The position numbers and the translations under genes were made by a program. Source: Salegentibacter salegens (GTDB lineage Bacteria; Bacteroidota; Bacteroidia; Flavobacteriales; Flavobacteriaceae). From it: DNA of 64,000 nucleotides. A model generated the notes under the pieces. It made no database searches, was not told where the DNA came from, and saw nothing but the letters and a program-made list of their open reading frames with translations. How positions within the stretch are numbered: position 1 is the stretch's first letter; every line of letters starts with the position of its first letter. The stretch lies in assembly GCF_900142975.1 (NCBI RefSeq), contig NZ_LT670848.1:1054001-1118000 (forward strand), given 5' to 3'. Below, in pieces: positions 41,040 through 51,000 of this stretch.

Positions 41040-41525
41040 TTAGCGTAAGTTTTTTGGGAATAATTGTAGCAAGGTTTTACCGGTTTTAATTTCTTTCCAG
41101 GAATCTGAATCAAAATCTATTACACAAAGTCCTGTAGTAGGTAAATTATCTATAGATTTATCGCCCAACCGGTTAACCAAACCCGTCATTGCCGGGTTAT
41201 GACCAAATACCATGAGTTTTTCTACATCTTCGGGACAGGTTTTAATCACCGATAATAATTGATTTTCATCAAAGGTATAAAGCTCCTTTTTTACAGTGAA
41301 TCTATCAGAGGGTATTTCCAATGCGTCTTTAAAAAGATTTGCTGTAGTATTTGCCCTAACTGCTGGACTGCTCCATAAAGTTAAATTTCCACTTTGAAAT
41401 TCCTTAAAGGTTTTCAAAACTACCTCAGCATCATTATAAGCACGTTTTTTAAGCGGTCTTTTTTCATCGGGTAAATTATTTGCCCAGGAGGATTTACCGT
41501 GTCTAACAAGAATTAGTCTTTTCAT
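41040..41525 (-). CDS. SixA-like histidine phosphatase
   Basis: A 161-residue histidine phosphatase of the SixA branch. The LVRHGKSSW signature carries the catalytic His, with the second His in VFGHNPAMTGL. It is short, as SixA proteins are. SixA removes phosphate from phosphohistidine in phosphorelay proteins, but its target here is unknown. It ends three bases before ppk1, so the two are probably coupled. Confidence 0.9.
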   Translation of the reverse strand: MKRLILVRHGKSSWANNLPDEKRPLKKRAYNDAEVVLKTFKEFQSGNLTLWSSPAVRANTTANLFKDALEIPSDRFTVKKELYTFDENQLLSVIKTCPEDVEKLMVFGHNPAMTGLVNRLGDKSIDNLPTTGLCVIDFDSDSWKEIKTGKTLLQLFPKNLR

Positions 41526-41535
41526 AATTTCAATT

Positions 41536-42183
41536 TTAAGGGGCCATACGGTTACGTTCCCAGGTATCCTTTTCTATAAATTCATAGATTATCCTGTCGT
41601 GTAAACGGTTATTTCTACCCTGCCAGAATTCAAAACTTCGGGGTGTTACCAGGTAACCGCCCCAGTGTGGCGGTTTATCTACATCTTTATTTTGGTATCT
41701 TTCTTCAATTTCATTTAAGTGTTCTTCCAGTTCTTCCCGGGAGCTTAAAATATTGCTCTGGTTTGAAGCCCAGGCGCCTAATTGACTTCCGCGAGGTCGG
41801 GATCCAAAATATGCTGCAGATTCTTCTTCTGAAGTTTTCATTGCCACACCTTTAATAATTACCTGCCGCTCTAAAGCTGGCCAGAAAAAGGATAAACAAA
41901 CCCTGGGATTTTCTTCAATATCCCTGGCTTTTTCAGAATTATAATTGGTGTAAAAACTAAATCCTATTTCGCCAAACGACTTTAAAAGCACTATACGGTT
42001 CTTTGGAAACCCTTCAATACCACAAGTGGAAAGGTTCATAGCGTTTACTTCAGCTATTTCAGGATGCTTTTCAGCCTCCTCAAACCAGGCGGTGAAAAGT
42101 GGCAGTGGAAAAGAGGGAATATGATCTTCTAAAAGTTCACTTTTTCCGTAGCTCTTTCTGTAATTATCAAGGCTCTTTTGCAT
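41536..42183 (-). CDS. pdxH: Pyridoxamine 5'-phosphate oxidase
   Basis: A 215-residue FMN enzyme that makes pyridoxal 5'-phosphate from the pyridoxine or pyridoxamine form. Motifs are KNRIVLLKSF, FYTNYNSEKARDIEENP, SRPRGSQLGAWAS and FWQGRNNRLHDR near the C-terminus. Length is normal. It is the first gene of the pdxH-sixA-ppk1-ppx cluster; sixA starts 10 bases downstream. The 300 bases before it hold only a probable promoter facing the other way. Confidence 0.95.
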   Translation of the reverse strand: MQKSLDNYRKSYGKSELLEDHIPSFPLPLFTAWFEEAEKHPEIAEVNAMNLSTCGIEGFPKNRIVLLKSFGEIGFSFYTNYNSEKARDIEENPRVCLSFFWPALERQVIIKGVAMKTSEEESAAYFGSRPRGSQLGAWASNQSNILSSREELEEHLNEIEERYQNKDVDKPPHWGGYLVTPRSFEFWQGRNNRLHDRIIYEFIEKDTWERNRMAP

Positions 42184-42484
42184 GGTGTTTTGCTTTGCTG
42201 CAATTTACAAGTTTTAGGCTGAAGCCGGAAAATATTTGAGATAAGATTCTACATTTTATAGTTGAAATGCACTTAAAAAAATAGAAAGATAAAGGATGAA
42301 TTGCACGTATTCTCCATATTCCGCAAATATGTTCGACAAAATACATCGCCGAAAGAGCATTTATTACATTTTATCTAATTAAGATGCAGTATAGCTAAAA
42401 GCATTAATAATAATACATAAAAAGAGACATATCATTTAATTTTGTTTAAAACATTTACCTAACCCAGAGTTTTAAATTGAACTA
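42184..42484. other. Intergenic region between pdxH and IS copy 2
   Basis: About 300 AT-rich bases without a convincing open frame. The only feature seen is the plus-strand TAATTTTG box at 42437-42444 (separate entry). Confidence 0.6.
42437..42444 (+). promoter_or_regulatory. Putative promoter -7 box separated from its gene by the IS
   Basis: TAATTTTG matches TAnnTTTG. If the IS and one target duplication are removed, it would sit about 54 bases before the ATG of the 43556 gene. No clear -33 box is visible. Confidence 0.4.
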
Positions 42485-42494
42485 AAATTATAGG

Positions 42495-43490
42495 CTAAGT
42501 TCTAATTAGCATATTGAATAGTTGTTGTTTGTACTCGTACCATGCGCTATTTGAAGCAAAGGCAATGGCTGTAACTGTTGCCATTTTACTGGTTGAGTTC
42601 TTGATTTTTTCAAGTACCAAGAACCAATTCAAGTAATTCTGTAAGTATTTTGTAGCTACCCCATTGAAAGAATCCATGAACTTTCTCAATCTCATATCCA
42701 TATTGTTTACATTCTGGACATGGTACACCTTATCTACGGTTCGCTGTCCCTTTGAGGTGTTGAACTTTTTATGGGCAATTGTGTTGGCTTTTGCAAAAGC
42801 ACCATAACTTCTATGGCTGTCGCTGCAGAGTACGTCAGCTTTATCAAGTTTCCCTTTAAGTATTCTATTCAGATCCTCTTTACTGATACGACCTCTTGTG
42901 GCCACTTTAAAGTCTTTGTTTCCAGATCTATCACAAGTTGCCACTACAGCTACTTTTTCATCACTTATGCCTGCTTTGCTTGCTTTTTCTCCTCGCATTT
43001 TCGGTTTTCTACCTAAATGACGTCCTCCTTTTTCTGAGTAGGCAAAGAACAGGTCATCGCTTTCGACTATGCCCTGAAACTCTTCTACCGAAACACTGGA
43101 AAATGACGTGAGCAATTTATGTCTCCAATCAAAGGACGTTTGAATTGATATCTCCGTCTCTTCTGCACTTTTCCTGATACTGTAGCCCGACAACAAACAG
43201 TATAAATACCGATTTAACTTCTCTTTCTTTTTTATATTATACCAAAACTTACCTGTGGTCTCACTGAAATTCTTCTTACAGCCATTGCAAACATAGCGTT
43301 GAACGCCTTTGAGCTTGCCATTGGCACGAACACGCTTTTCTGAGCAATGAGGACAGGTAACTGCTTTTGCCTCGTTGCTGTCCTTTACTTCACTTTCTTG
43401 CAAAGACAATGATAGCAACGAAGCCACTATCTCTTGTTGAACAGTCGCTGGACTATTAACGAAAAAATCCCTGAAATCTGAAGGTATCAT
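42495..43490 (-). CDS. IS1595 family transposase (copy 2)
   Basis: 331 residues, identical to the transposase at 32804-33799: zinc ribbon, helix-turn-helix-like region and ISXO2/DDE domain all intact. The absence of any change between the copies implies recent movement or gene conversion. Confidence 0.95.
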   Translation of the reverse strand: MIPSDFRDFFVNSPATVQQEIVASLLSLSLQESEVKDSNEAKAVTCPHCSEKRVRANGKLKGVQRYVCNGCKKNFSETTGKFWYNIKKKEKLNRYLYCLLSGYSIRKSAEETEISIQTSFDWRHKLLTSFSSVSVEEFQGIVESDDLFFAYSEKGGRHLGRKPKMRGEKASKAGISDEKVAVVATCDRSGNKDFKVATRGRISKEDLNRILKGKLDKADVLCSDSHRSYGAFAKANTIAHKKFNTSKGQRTVDKVYHVQNVNNMDMRLRKFMDSFNGVATKYLQNYLNWFLVLEKIKNSTSKMATVTAIAFASNSAWYEYKQQLFNMLIRT

Positions 43491-43507
43491 ATCTATATAG
43501 TTTTACA

Positions 43508-43538
43508 CAAATATAAGACATATTCATCTTAGAACAAA
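43508..43538 (-). promoter_or_regulatory. IS transposase promoter (copy 2)
   Basis: Minus strand TTTG (43535-43538), 19-base spacer, TATATTTG (43508-43515). It points into the IS, away from the adjacent lipoprotein gene. Confidence 0.8.
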
Positions 43539-43555
43539 GCTAAATTATATTATAA

Positions 43556-44038
43556 ATGAATTTTTCTACGAATTTTTTACAATTTAAAAGCCAGATTATT
43601 ATTAAGATTTTAATAGCTATGCTTGCTATAAGTTTAGGAAGCTGTACGGGTGGAATGACAAACCCAGATAGCTACACCAGAAATCATGCTGTTTATGCCG
43701 TAGATTTTAATCCACATAATTTAACCGAACTTCAAATTTCTAAAATGGATGAAGGTAAGTGGGTAGATTACGATACCAGTAAAAACGGTAAAAGCGGTCG
43801 TTATACTATAGAAATTGAAAACGGTTTTCTAACTGTTATTTCTAATAAAAATAAAATGGATGTACCTACCTACCAAACCTGGTTAGATTATGCAAGACAG
43901 GAATTAGGTTATACGGTACAGGATGAATATGATATTTTTACAGTTATAGAAGAAGGTTTTATATATGAAATTGACCTGGAAGAACATCCTTTAATAGAAG
44001 GAGAAGAACATAGAATTTTAATGTACGAACAAAACTAA
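43556..44038 (+). CDS. Small lipoprotein of unknown function
   Basis: A 160-residue protein. A 28-residue signal region (KSQIIIKILIAMLAISLGSC) ends in a lipobox Cys, so an outer- or inner-membrane lipoprotein is likely. The mature part is acidic, with a pattern suggesting a small beta-rich domain (RYTIEIENGFLTVISNK). I do not recognise a family. Its ATG lies only 14 bases from the end of IS copy 2, so its natural promoter has been displaced. A hairpin terminator follows. Confidence 0.75.
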   Translation: MNFSTNFLQFKSQIIIKILIAMLAISLGSCTGGMTNPDSYTRNHAVYAVDFNPHNLTELQISKMDEGKWVDYDTSKNGKSGRYTIEIENGFLTVISNKNKMDVPTYQTWLDYARQELGYTVQDEYDIFTVIEEGFIYEIDLEEHPLIEGEEHRILMYEQN

Positions 44039-44066
44039 CTAAGTACCCCAACTTTTTTTAAAATCT

Positions 44067-44093
44067 AACCACCTTTTACTGGGTGGTTTTTTT
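44067..44093 (+). terminator. Terminator of the small lipoprotein gene
   Basis: A 7-bp stem (AACCACC with GGTGGTT) and an eight-base loop, followed by seven or more T. Confidence 0.85.
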
Positions 44094-44490
44094 GTGTTTA
44101 AATTTAAGGGTTATCACCAGTTGTCAATAATATATACCGTTGATTAAAGGTTTAGTTTTAAAATATTAAACCCCTGATTTCCTGTATTTTTCACTTTATT
44201 CTTACCGTTCACCGAAAATATATAAGCTTTAATCTAAAAAAAAAGACAATTTGCTCCTTTAAAGATTATTCACTGTAATTTTATACCAAGATTAACATTA
44301 CTAATAGGTCATCCCCCATACTTTCCTATAAAAAACTTTCCCCAAAAGTTTTCAAAATGTAAATCTCACATTCACGGATGTTTTATTAAAACTACCCTGA
44401 TTTGATCCTCCCCCTACGGATCAGTGACCCTTTTATGCCAAAAATTAAAATAATCTTCTCATTAAAATTGGGAAACAGAACTATAGAATT
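44094..44490. other. Intergenic region before the type IX adhesin operon
   Basis: About 400 AT-rich bases. I see no open frame, RNA motif or consensus promoter here, although the operon promoter probably lies within it. Confidence 0.5.
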
Positions 44491-44997
44491 ATGAAAATAA
44501 ATTCAGTTTTTAATATCCTTATTCTTGTATTGTTGGGTAATGTTTTTACCAGCAATGCACAGCAATCTTACACTATTACCGACTTTGATGGATTAATAGG
44601 AGAACAATCAACTCAAACCCGAAGTCAGCAAAATTTTGACTCCCAGGAAGTAGATAATCTTAAAAATCTCGTTTTCGAATTAAATCCTTTAATAGTTGTT
44701 CAGGAAAATGAGCACGTAAAAATGGGAGAAGGAGCGCCCAAACTGGTAATTGTACCATCAAACTACTTATCGAAATTATCATCTCTTAAAACCGAATTGC
44801 AAAGCGTAAACTTAATTTTAATTAAACATTCCACAACCAATTCAGCTGCTACTTTAGACCTAAGCTCTATTAAGAGTGGTTCGTTAAAATACGTTTTAAT
44901 AGAATGCGATTTTGAATGTAGTGTATCAAATATTCAAGGGATGTTAAAGAATACTTCTAACGTAAAAGTTCTTTACAGGACTACTAAAGAGCAATAA
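44491..44997 (+). CDS. Small secreted protein at the head of the adhesin operon
   Basis: 168 residues. A signal peptide (MKINSVFNILILVLLGNVF, cleaved after SNA) leads to a mature part of about 145 residues with no recognisable domain; the pattern of strands and helices (PKLVIVPSNYLSKLSSLK) could be a small alpha/beta fold. The function is unknown. It starts the cluster and ends 26 bases before the giant adhesin, so it may be co-expressed with it and act in the same surface assembly. Confidence 0.75.
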   Translation: MKINSVFNILILVLLGNVFTSNAQQSYTITDFDGLIGEQSTQTRSQQNFDSQEVDNLKNLVFELNPLIVVQENEHVKMGEGAPKLVIVPSNYLSKLSSLKTELQSVNLILIKHSTTNSAATLDLSSIKSGSLKYVLIECDFECSVSNIQGMLKNTSNVKVLYRTTKEQ

Positions 44998-45023
44998 AAT
45001 ATTGCACTCATAAATTCAGGATT

Positions 45024-48000
45024 ATGGAAAAAAATTACTTTAGAAATCAGATTACCTCTATAAGATTTGTGTTAATAGCATTTACAGTGCTATTTTTCAC
45101 TACGGCTGCAAATGCGCAGGTATATAAAGAGTTTCAGCAACGGACTTCCCAGTATTCTACATCGAAAAAGATCTATAATATTAAGGGAGATTTTACTATG
45201 ATTGGCAACACCAATCTTAGCCTTTACATTTACGGAGATAATACCAACAACAGTAACAATTATATGCAGTTTGTAGATGAAGATGGAGATTCTTCAACCG
45301 AAAACTCTTCTGCAGCTGTGCTTGAATTTTCAAACGAAAATGGAGCAAATCCTGATTGTTCCAGTATAATCTATGCCGGACTGTACTGGTCTGGACGCAC
45401 CGATACTTCTGAGAAGACGAGTAACAAAAGAAAGATTAAAGTAAAAGGTCCAAATAATTCTACCTATCAAACTTTTACCGCAAATCCAAATGATATTCTT
45501 TTCCCCGGACCATCAAATATGTATGCTGCTTACGCTGAAGTAACCGATTTAGTTAGAAATAACGGAACCGGAGAATATTGGGTTGCCGATATGGAACTAA
45601 CCGAAGGTAACGGTGGTGTTACAGGGTATTATGGCGGATGGGGAATGATTGTAATCTATGAAAATTCCCAAATGGATTGGAGGGATGTTACCATTTTTGA
45701 TGGTTACGCCCACGTAGAAGGAAATGTTGTCGCAAATTATGAACTTCCGGTTTCAGGGTTTAATACTGCTCAATCGGGTCCGGTAAATATGAAGTTAGGT
45801 ATCATGGCCGGTGAGGGTGATGTTGGAATTTCCGGAGATTATTTTCAAATAAAGAAAAATAGTGATAATACCTGGTTAGGACTTTCTCACGAGCAAAACA
45901 GCACTAATAATTTCTTTAATTCTTCTATTGAAAATGATGGAATTTCCAGAACTCCTAATTATTCTAATAATACGGGAATAGATATTAGCATGTTTAATAT
46001 TCCAAATAATGGAAATTCAGCTATAGATAATAACCAAACCAGTACAACTTTCAGGTATGGTTCTACTCAAGATACCTACTCCATTTTTTCTATCGCAATG
46101 TCTGTTGATGCATACATTCCTGAAATTGAAGGAGTCTCTTCTCTAACTGCAATAAATGGCAGTATAGCCGGCAATCCTCCATACAATGCAGAGCCCGGTG
46201 ATGAATTAAGCTATAAGATAGAATTAAAAAATAAAGGGACAGAAAATGTGGAAGACGTAAAAGTTGTTATTCCAGTTCCCTATAATGCCGATTATCTTAC
46301 CAATAGTCTATCCACGAATTTCTATTTTTCTCCCACTCCTCAAAATTACAATGTATATTTTGATCCTACTTTAGGTGCAACAGGATCAATAGTTTGGGAA
46401 ATTGATGAATTACCTCTTGCAACTAATACCAATGATATTTTAGCCGATCTCACTATAAAATTCGGGGTAACCAGGGATTGTACTATCCTTTCCAATGTCT
46501 GCCCAGGTTTCGATCTTATAAGATTTAATGGAAATATTAGCGGTCGCGGCGCTATAACCGGTACCACATTTGAAAACAAAGATCTTATCCAGGGTTATGA
46601 AACCGAAGGAACCTGCCAGGGCCAACCTATCACTTCACCTTTTGAGGTTGCTATAGACGCTACCAACTTTCGGGCAGAAAATTGCGGAAATTCAGATGAA
46701 GAAAGAAAATTTATTTATTGCAACCGTGAAGATCCAATAAAAATTTCAGAGATCAATTCAGGTTTCCCTAACGGAACAAGATTCTTTAACGAATCTCCGG
46801 TAACCAGTAATAGTACAGAATATACTACTAACAATCCAATACCAAATAATTCTGGTTCAACTGAATATTACGCTGTAATCCCGGGAACCCAGAATTGCGC
46901 AATACCCTTTACTATAGAAATTACAACTATAGCTTCGGTACCAGAAACTGAATCAATCACTTATTGTCTTAACGATGAAGCTGATTCATTAACTGCTGTA
47001 GCCAGTGATCCCGATTTCAATTTATATTACTATACCAGCGAAGCCGACACAACTCCCGAAATTCAAATTACTCCTTCTACCTCCCAGGCAGGAGAAATAA
47101 CCTATTACGTTGCTGAAGGAGAATCGGCAAGTTGTATAAGCCCTAACAAAGCTCCCATTAAGGTTTCTGTAATAGGAGAGCCAGAAATTACAGCACCACA
47201 AAATCAAACAATTCAAACTTGTGATAACGATTTTCTAGATAATGCTATTCCGGGGTTATCAAATGAATTCACAACTATTGCCCAGCAAGTATTTACTGAT
47301 TTAGGTGGAAGTATTTCATTCACTGAAGATATTGAAAGTATAAGTTATAAAGATATTTTGCAACAGCAATCTCCCGCAGTTTATAAGCGAATATTCAGAA
47401 TTACCTATGAATGCGGAAAAATATATGTTCAACAGTCGCTTACTTTAGAAAATATTAAAACTCAACTGGAACCTTTTTATACCAAAGAAGATCCCACCTG
47501 CAAGAATGAAAATGGAGTATTGACCATCACCAATTTTAATGAAAACTATGATTATGAATTGAAGTCAGATGCTGGGGATATTGCCTTAAGTAATGCCGCT
47601 ACTTCAATAGTTCCTGGGGTATATACACTATCGGTTACTTTAAATGATTGTGTTTTCACAACAAATACCTTTGAGATTTTACCTGCGCCAGCTATACCAG
47701 GAACTCCGGAAATCACCACGGTAGTTCAACCAAACTGTAAAGATATCACCGGAACTATTTCGGTAACTACCGAGCAAGGAATTTCTTATACCCTTTTAGA
47801 CGAAAATCAAAACACACTAAACAATGTTATTGCTAATGGAACTTTCAGCGGGCTAACTGACGGAAAGTATTTCGTGGAAGCTAGTAACGAAGATTGTGAA
47901 GCTGTTTCTGAAGCATTAGTAATCACAAAAAACTTAGGAACTCCGAACCAACCACAAGTAAGCGTTTCACAACAACCTTCTTGTGATGACACTACCGGAA

Positions 48001-51000
48001 CTATTTCAGTAACTACCGAGCAAGGAATTTCCTATACCCTTTTAGATGAAAATCAAAATCCACTTAATAACGTTATTGCCGATGGAACATTCAGTGACCT
48101 AACTGACGGAAAGTATTTCGTAGAAGCTACCAATGGAGATTGTGAAGCTGTTTCTGAAGCATTAGTCATCATAAAAAACCTGGGGACTCCTGGTCAGCCA
48201 CAAGCAAACGTTTCTCAACAACCTTCTTGTGAAGATACTACTGGAACTATTTCGGTAACTACCGAGCAGGGAATTTCTTATACCCTTTTAGATGAAAATC
48301 AAAATCCACTTAATAATGTTATTGCTAATGGAACTTTCAGCGGATTAACTGATGGAAAGTATTTTGTACAAGCCAGCAACGGGGATTGTGAAGCTGTTTC
48401 TGAAGAACTAGAGATCATAAAAAATGAAGGTGGTCCTGGATCGCCAGTGGCAGAAGTGTCACAACAACCAACTTGTGAAGATACTACCGGAACTATTTCT
48501 GTAAATACTGAAGCCGGAATTTCCTATACCCTTTTAGATGAAAATCAAAACCCACTAAATAATAGTATTGAAAACGGAGAATTCAGTGATTTAGCAGCAG
48601 CAACTTATTTTGTACAGGCTAGTAATGGAGACTGTGAAGCTATTTCTGAAGCATTAGTGATCATAAAAAATGAAGGTGCACCAATTGCGCCAATAACTAC
48701 CTCTATTACTAATACAACTTGCAGTTTAAATAACGGAATCATTGAATTCGAGCCTACCGAGGGTTTAACTTTTATTCTTAAGGATAGTGAGCAAAATGAA
48801 TATTCCCACAAAAACGGTTCATTCACAGACTTAGCTTCAGGAGTTTATTACCTGGTTGCTAAGAATAATAATTGCGAAACTGAAATAGAAGTAAGCGTCG
48901 AAGCAGATCAGGATAAAGAGGCACCGGAAATTACCTCTTGTCCTACTGATTTAATAAACGTTACTGTAGACGAAGGAACCTGTACCGCTTCTCAATTATC
49001 GTTTGGTGATCTTATTGCTAAAGATAACTGCGATTCAGAATTAAGCATTACGAACAATGCTCCAGAGCTTTTCAGTCTGGGAGAAACTATCGTTATCTGG
49101 ACCGTGACTGATGCGGCAGGTAATGAAAGCACTTGTACACAAACCGTAACAGTAATCGATAACCAGGTACCCGTAATTTATGATGTGGAAGCTATCGATA
49201 CGACTGCTAATGCTTGTGGTGCGATGATAGAAATTACGCCTCCCCAAGCTAACGATAACTGTTCCGTTGGAAATGTAATTGGAACTCGTGATGATAATCA
49301 AACTTTAGATGCTGAGTATCAGGTAGGAACTACAACTATTACCTGGACCGTAACTGACGAAAATGGAAATCAGGCGGAGCCGGTTATTCAAACCGTAACG
49401 GTAACTGAAAACCAGGCACCGGTAATTGCAGAAGTTGAATCTATCAATAGGACTGCTGATGCTAATACTTGTGGCGCGATGTTAGAAATTATCGCTCCGC
49501 AAGCTAACGATAACTGTTCCGTAGGAATGGCAACCGGAACTCGTGATGATAACCAGGCCTTAGATGCTGAATATCCCGTAGGAACTACAACTATTACCTG
49601 GACCGTAACTGATGAAAATGGAAATCAAGCCGAGCCGGTTATTCAAACCGTAACGGTAACTGATAACCAGGCACCGGTAATTAATGACGTGGAAGCTATC
49701 GATACGACTGCTGATGCTAATGCTTGTGGTGCGATGATCGAAATAACTGCTCCGGAAGCAACTGATAATTGTTCTATAGGAAATTTAAACGGAACTCGTG
49801 ATGATAATCAGGCTTTAGATGCTGAGTATCCGGTTGGAACTACAACCATTACCTGGACAGTAATTGACGAAAATGGAAATGAGGCTGAGTCGGTTATTCA
49901 AACCGTAACGGTAACTGATAACCAGGCGCCGGTAATTGCAAACGTGGAATCCATCAACACAAGTGCTGATGCTAATACTTGTGGCGCGATTTTAGAAATT
50001 ACTGCTCCTCAAGCAACCGATAATTGCTCTGTAGGAAATGTAAACGGAACCCGTGATGATAATCAAGCTTTAGATGCGGAGTATCCGGTAGGAACTACAA
50101 CTATTACCTGGACCGTAAACGATGCAAATGGAAACGAAGCTGAGCCGGTTATGCAAACTGTAACGGTAACTGATAACCAGGCGCCTTCAATTGAATGTCC
50201 TGAAAATATGATTTTTAGTACTGAAACCGGTGTTGATTTTGCAACAGTGAATTTTGAGAATCCTTTAGCAACCGATAATTGTGAAGTAACTGTAGAACAA
50301 ACCGGGGGATCTACTTCGGGTTCTCAGTTTCCAATCGGCACTACCACCATAACTTTTACCGCTACCGATGATTCTGGAAATACTACTGAATGTAGCTTTG
50401 ATATCATCATTGAAGATACTGAGGATCCAACTTTAGAATGCCCTTCAGACATAGTAAGAAGTACTGATGGCGGAATTTGCGGTGCTATTGTAGAATTTGA
50501 AACTCCAGAAGGTTTCGATAATTCGGGTAATGTAACTGTAGAACAATCCGCAGGTCTGTCTTCAGGAGAAGTATTTCCAGTGGGCACTACAACTATAACT
50601 TTTACCACTTCTGATGCAGCTGGAAATACAGCAAGCTGCAGCTTTGAAATAAGTGTAGTTGATGATAAAGCTCCGGTTATTGAAGATAAAAATGATATCA
50701 CCGTAAATACCGACCCAGATATATGCGGTGCCATTATAGACTACGATATTCCTTCTGCCACCGATGATTGTGGATTAGAAAGTATAACACTTACAGAAGG
50801 TTTGGCTCCTGGATCTGAATTTTCGCTAGGAGAAACAATCTTAACATATACCGCAATTGATGTGAATGGCAATTCAGTTAATTCCAGCTTTATTGTTACA
50901 GTTATAGATAATCAAGCTCCGGTAATTGCATGTCCGGAAGATATTCAATTAAACGTTGAGTTTGGAACCGAGACCGTAGTGGTGAATTATGCTACTATTT

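Larger units (their letters stand above)
42485..43549 (-). mobile_element. IS1595-family insertion sequence, copy 2 (with 8-bp target duplications)
   Basis: The element spans 42493-43541 (1049 bp), in reverse orientation to copy 1 and with the same ends. It is flanked by the direct repeat AAATTATA (42485-42492 and 43542-43549). The different target duplication shows an independent insertion. Confidence 0.95.

Noticed and set aside
32753-43541. The two IS copies as ends of a composite transposon carrying dnaX and ppk1
   Set aside because: Each copy has its own different target duplication, and the genes between are core genes, so the insertions were independent.
47700-50174. Regular repeats as a CRISPR-like array
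   Set aside because: The repeats are about 240-255 bp, in frame and coding; no short repeat-spacer structure exists.
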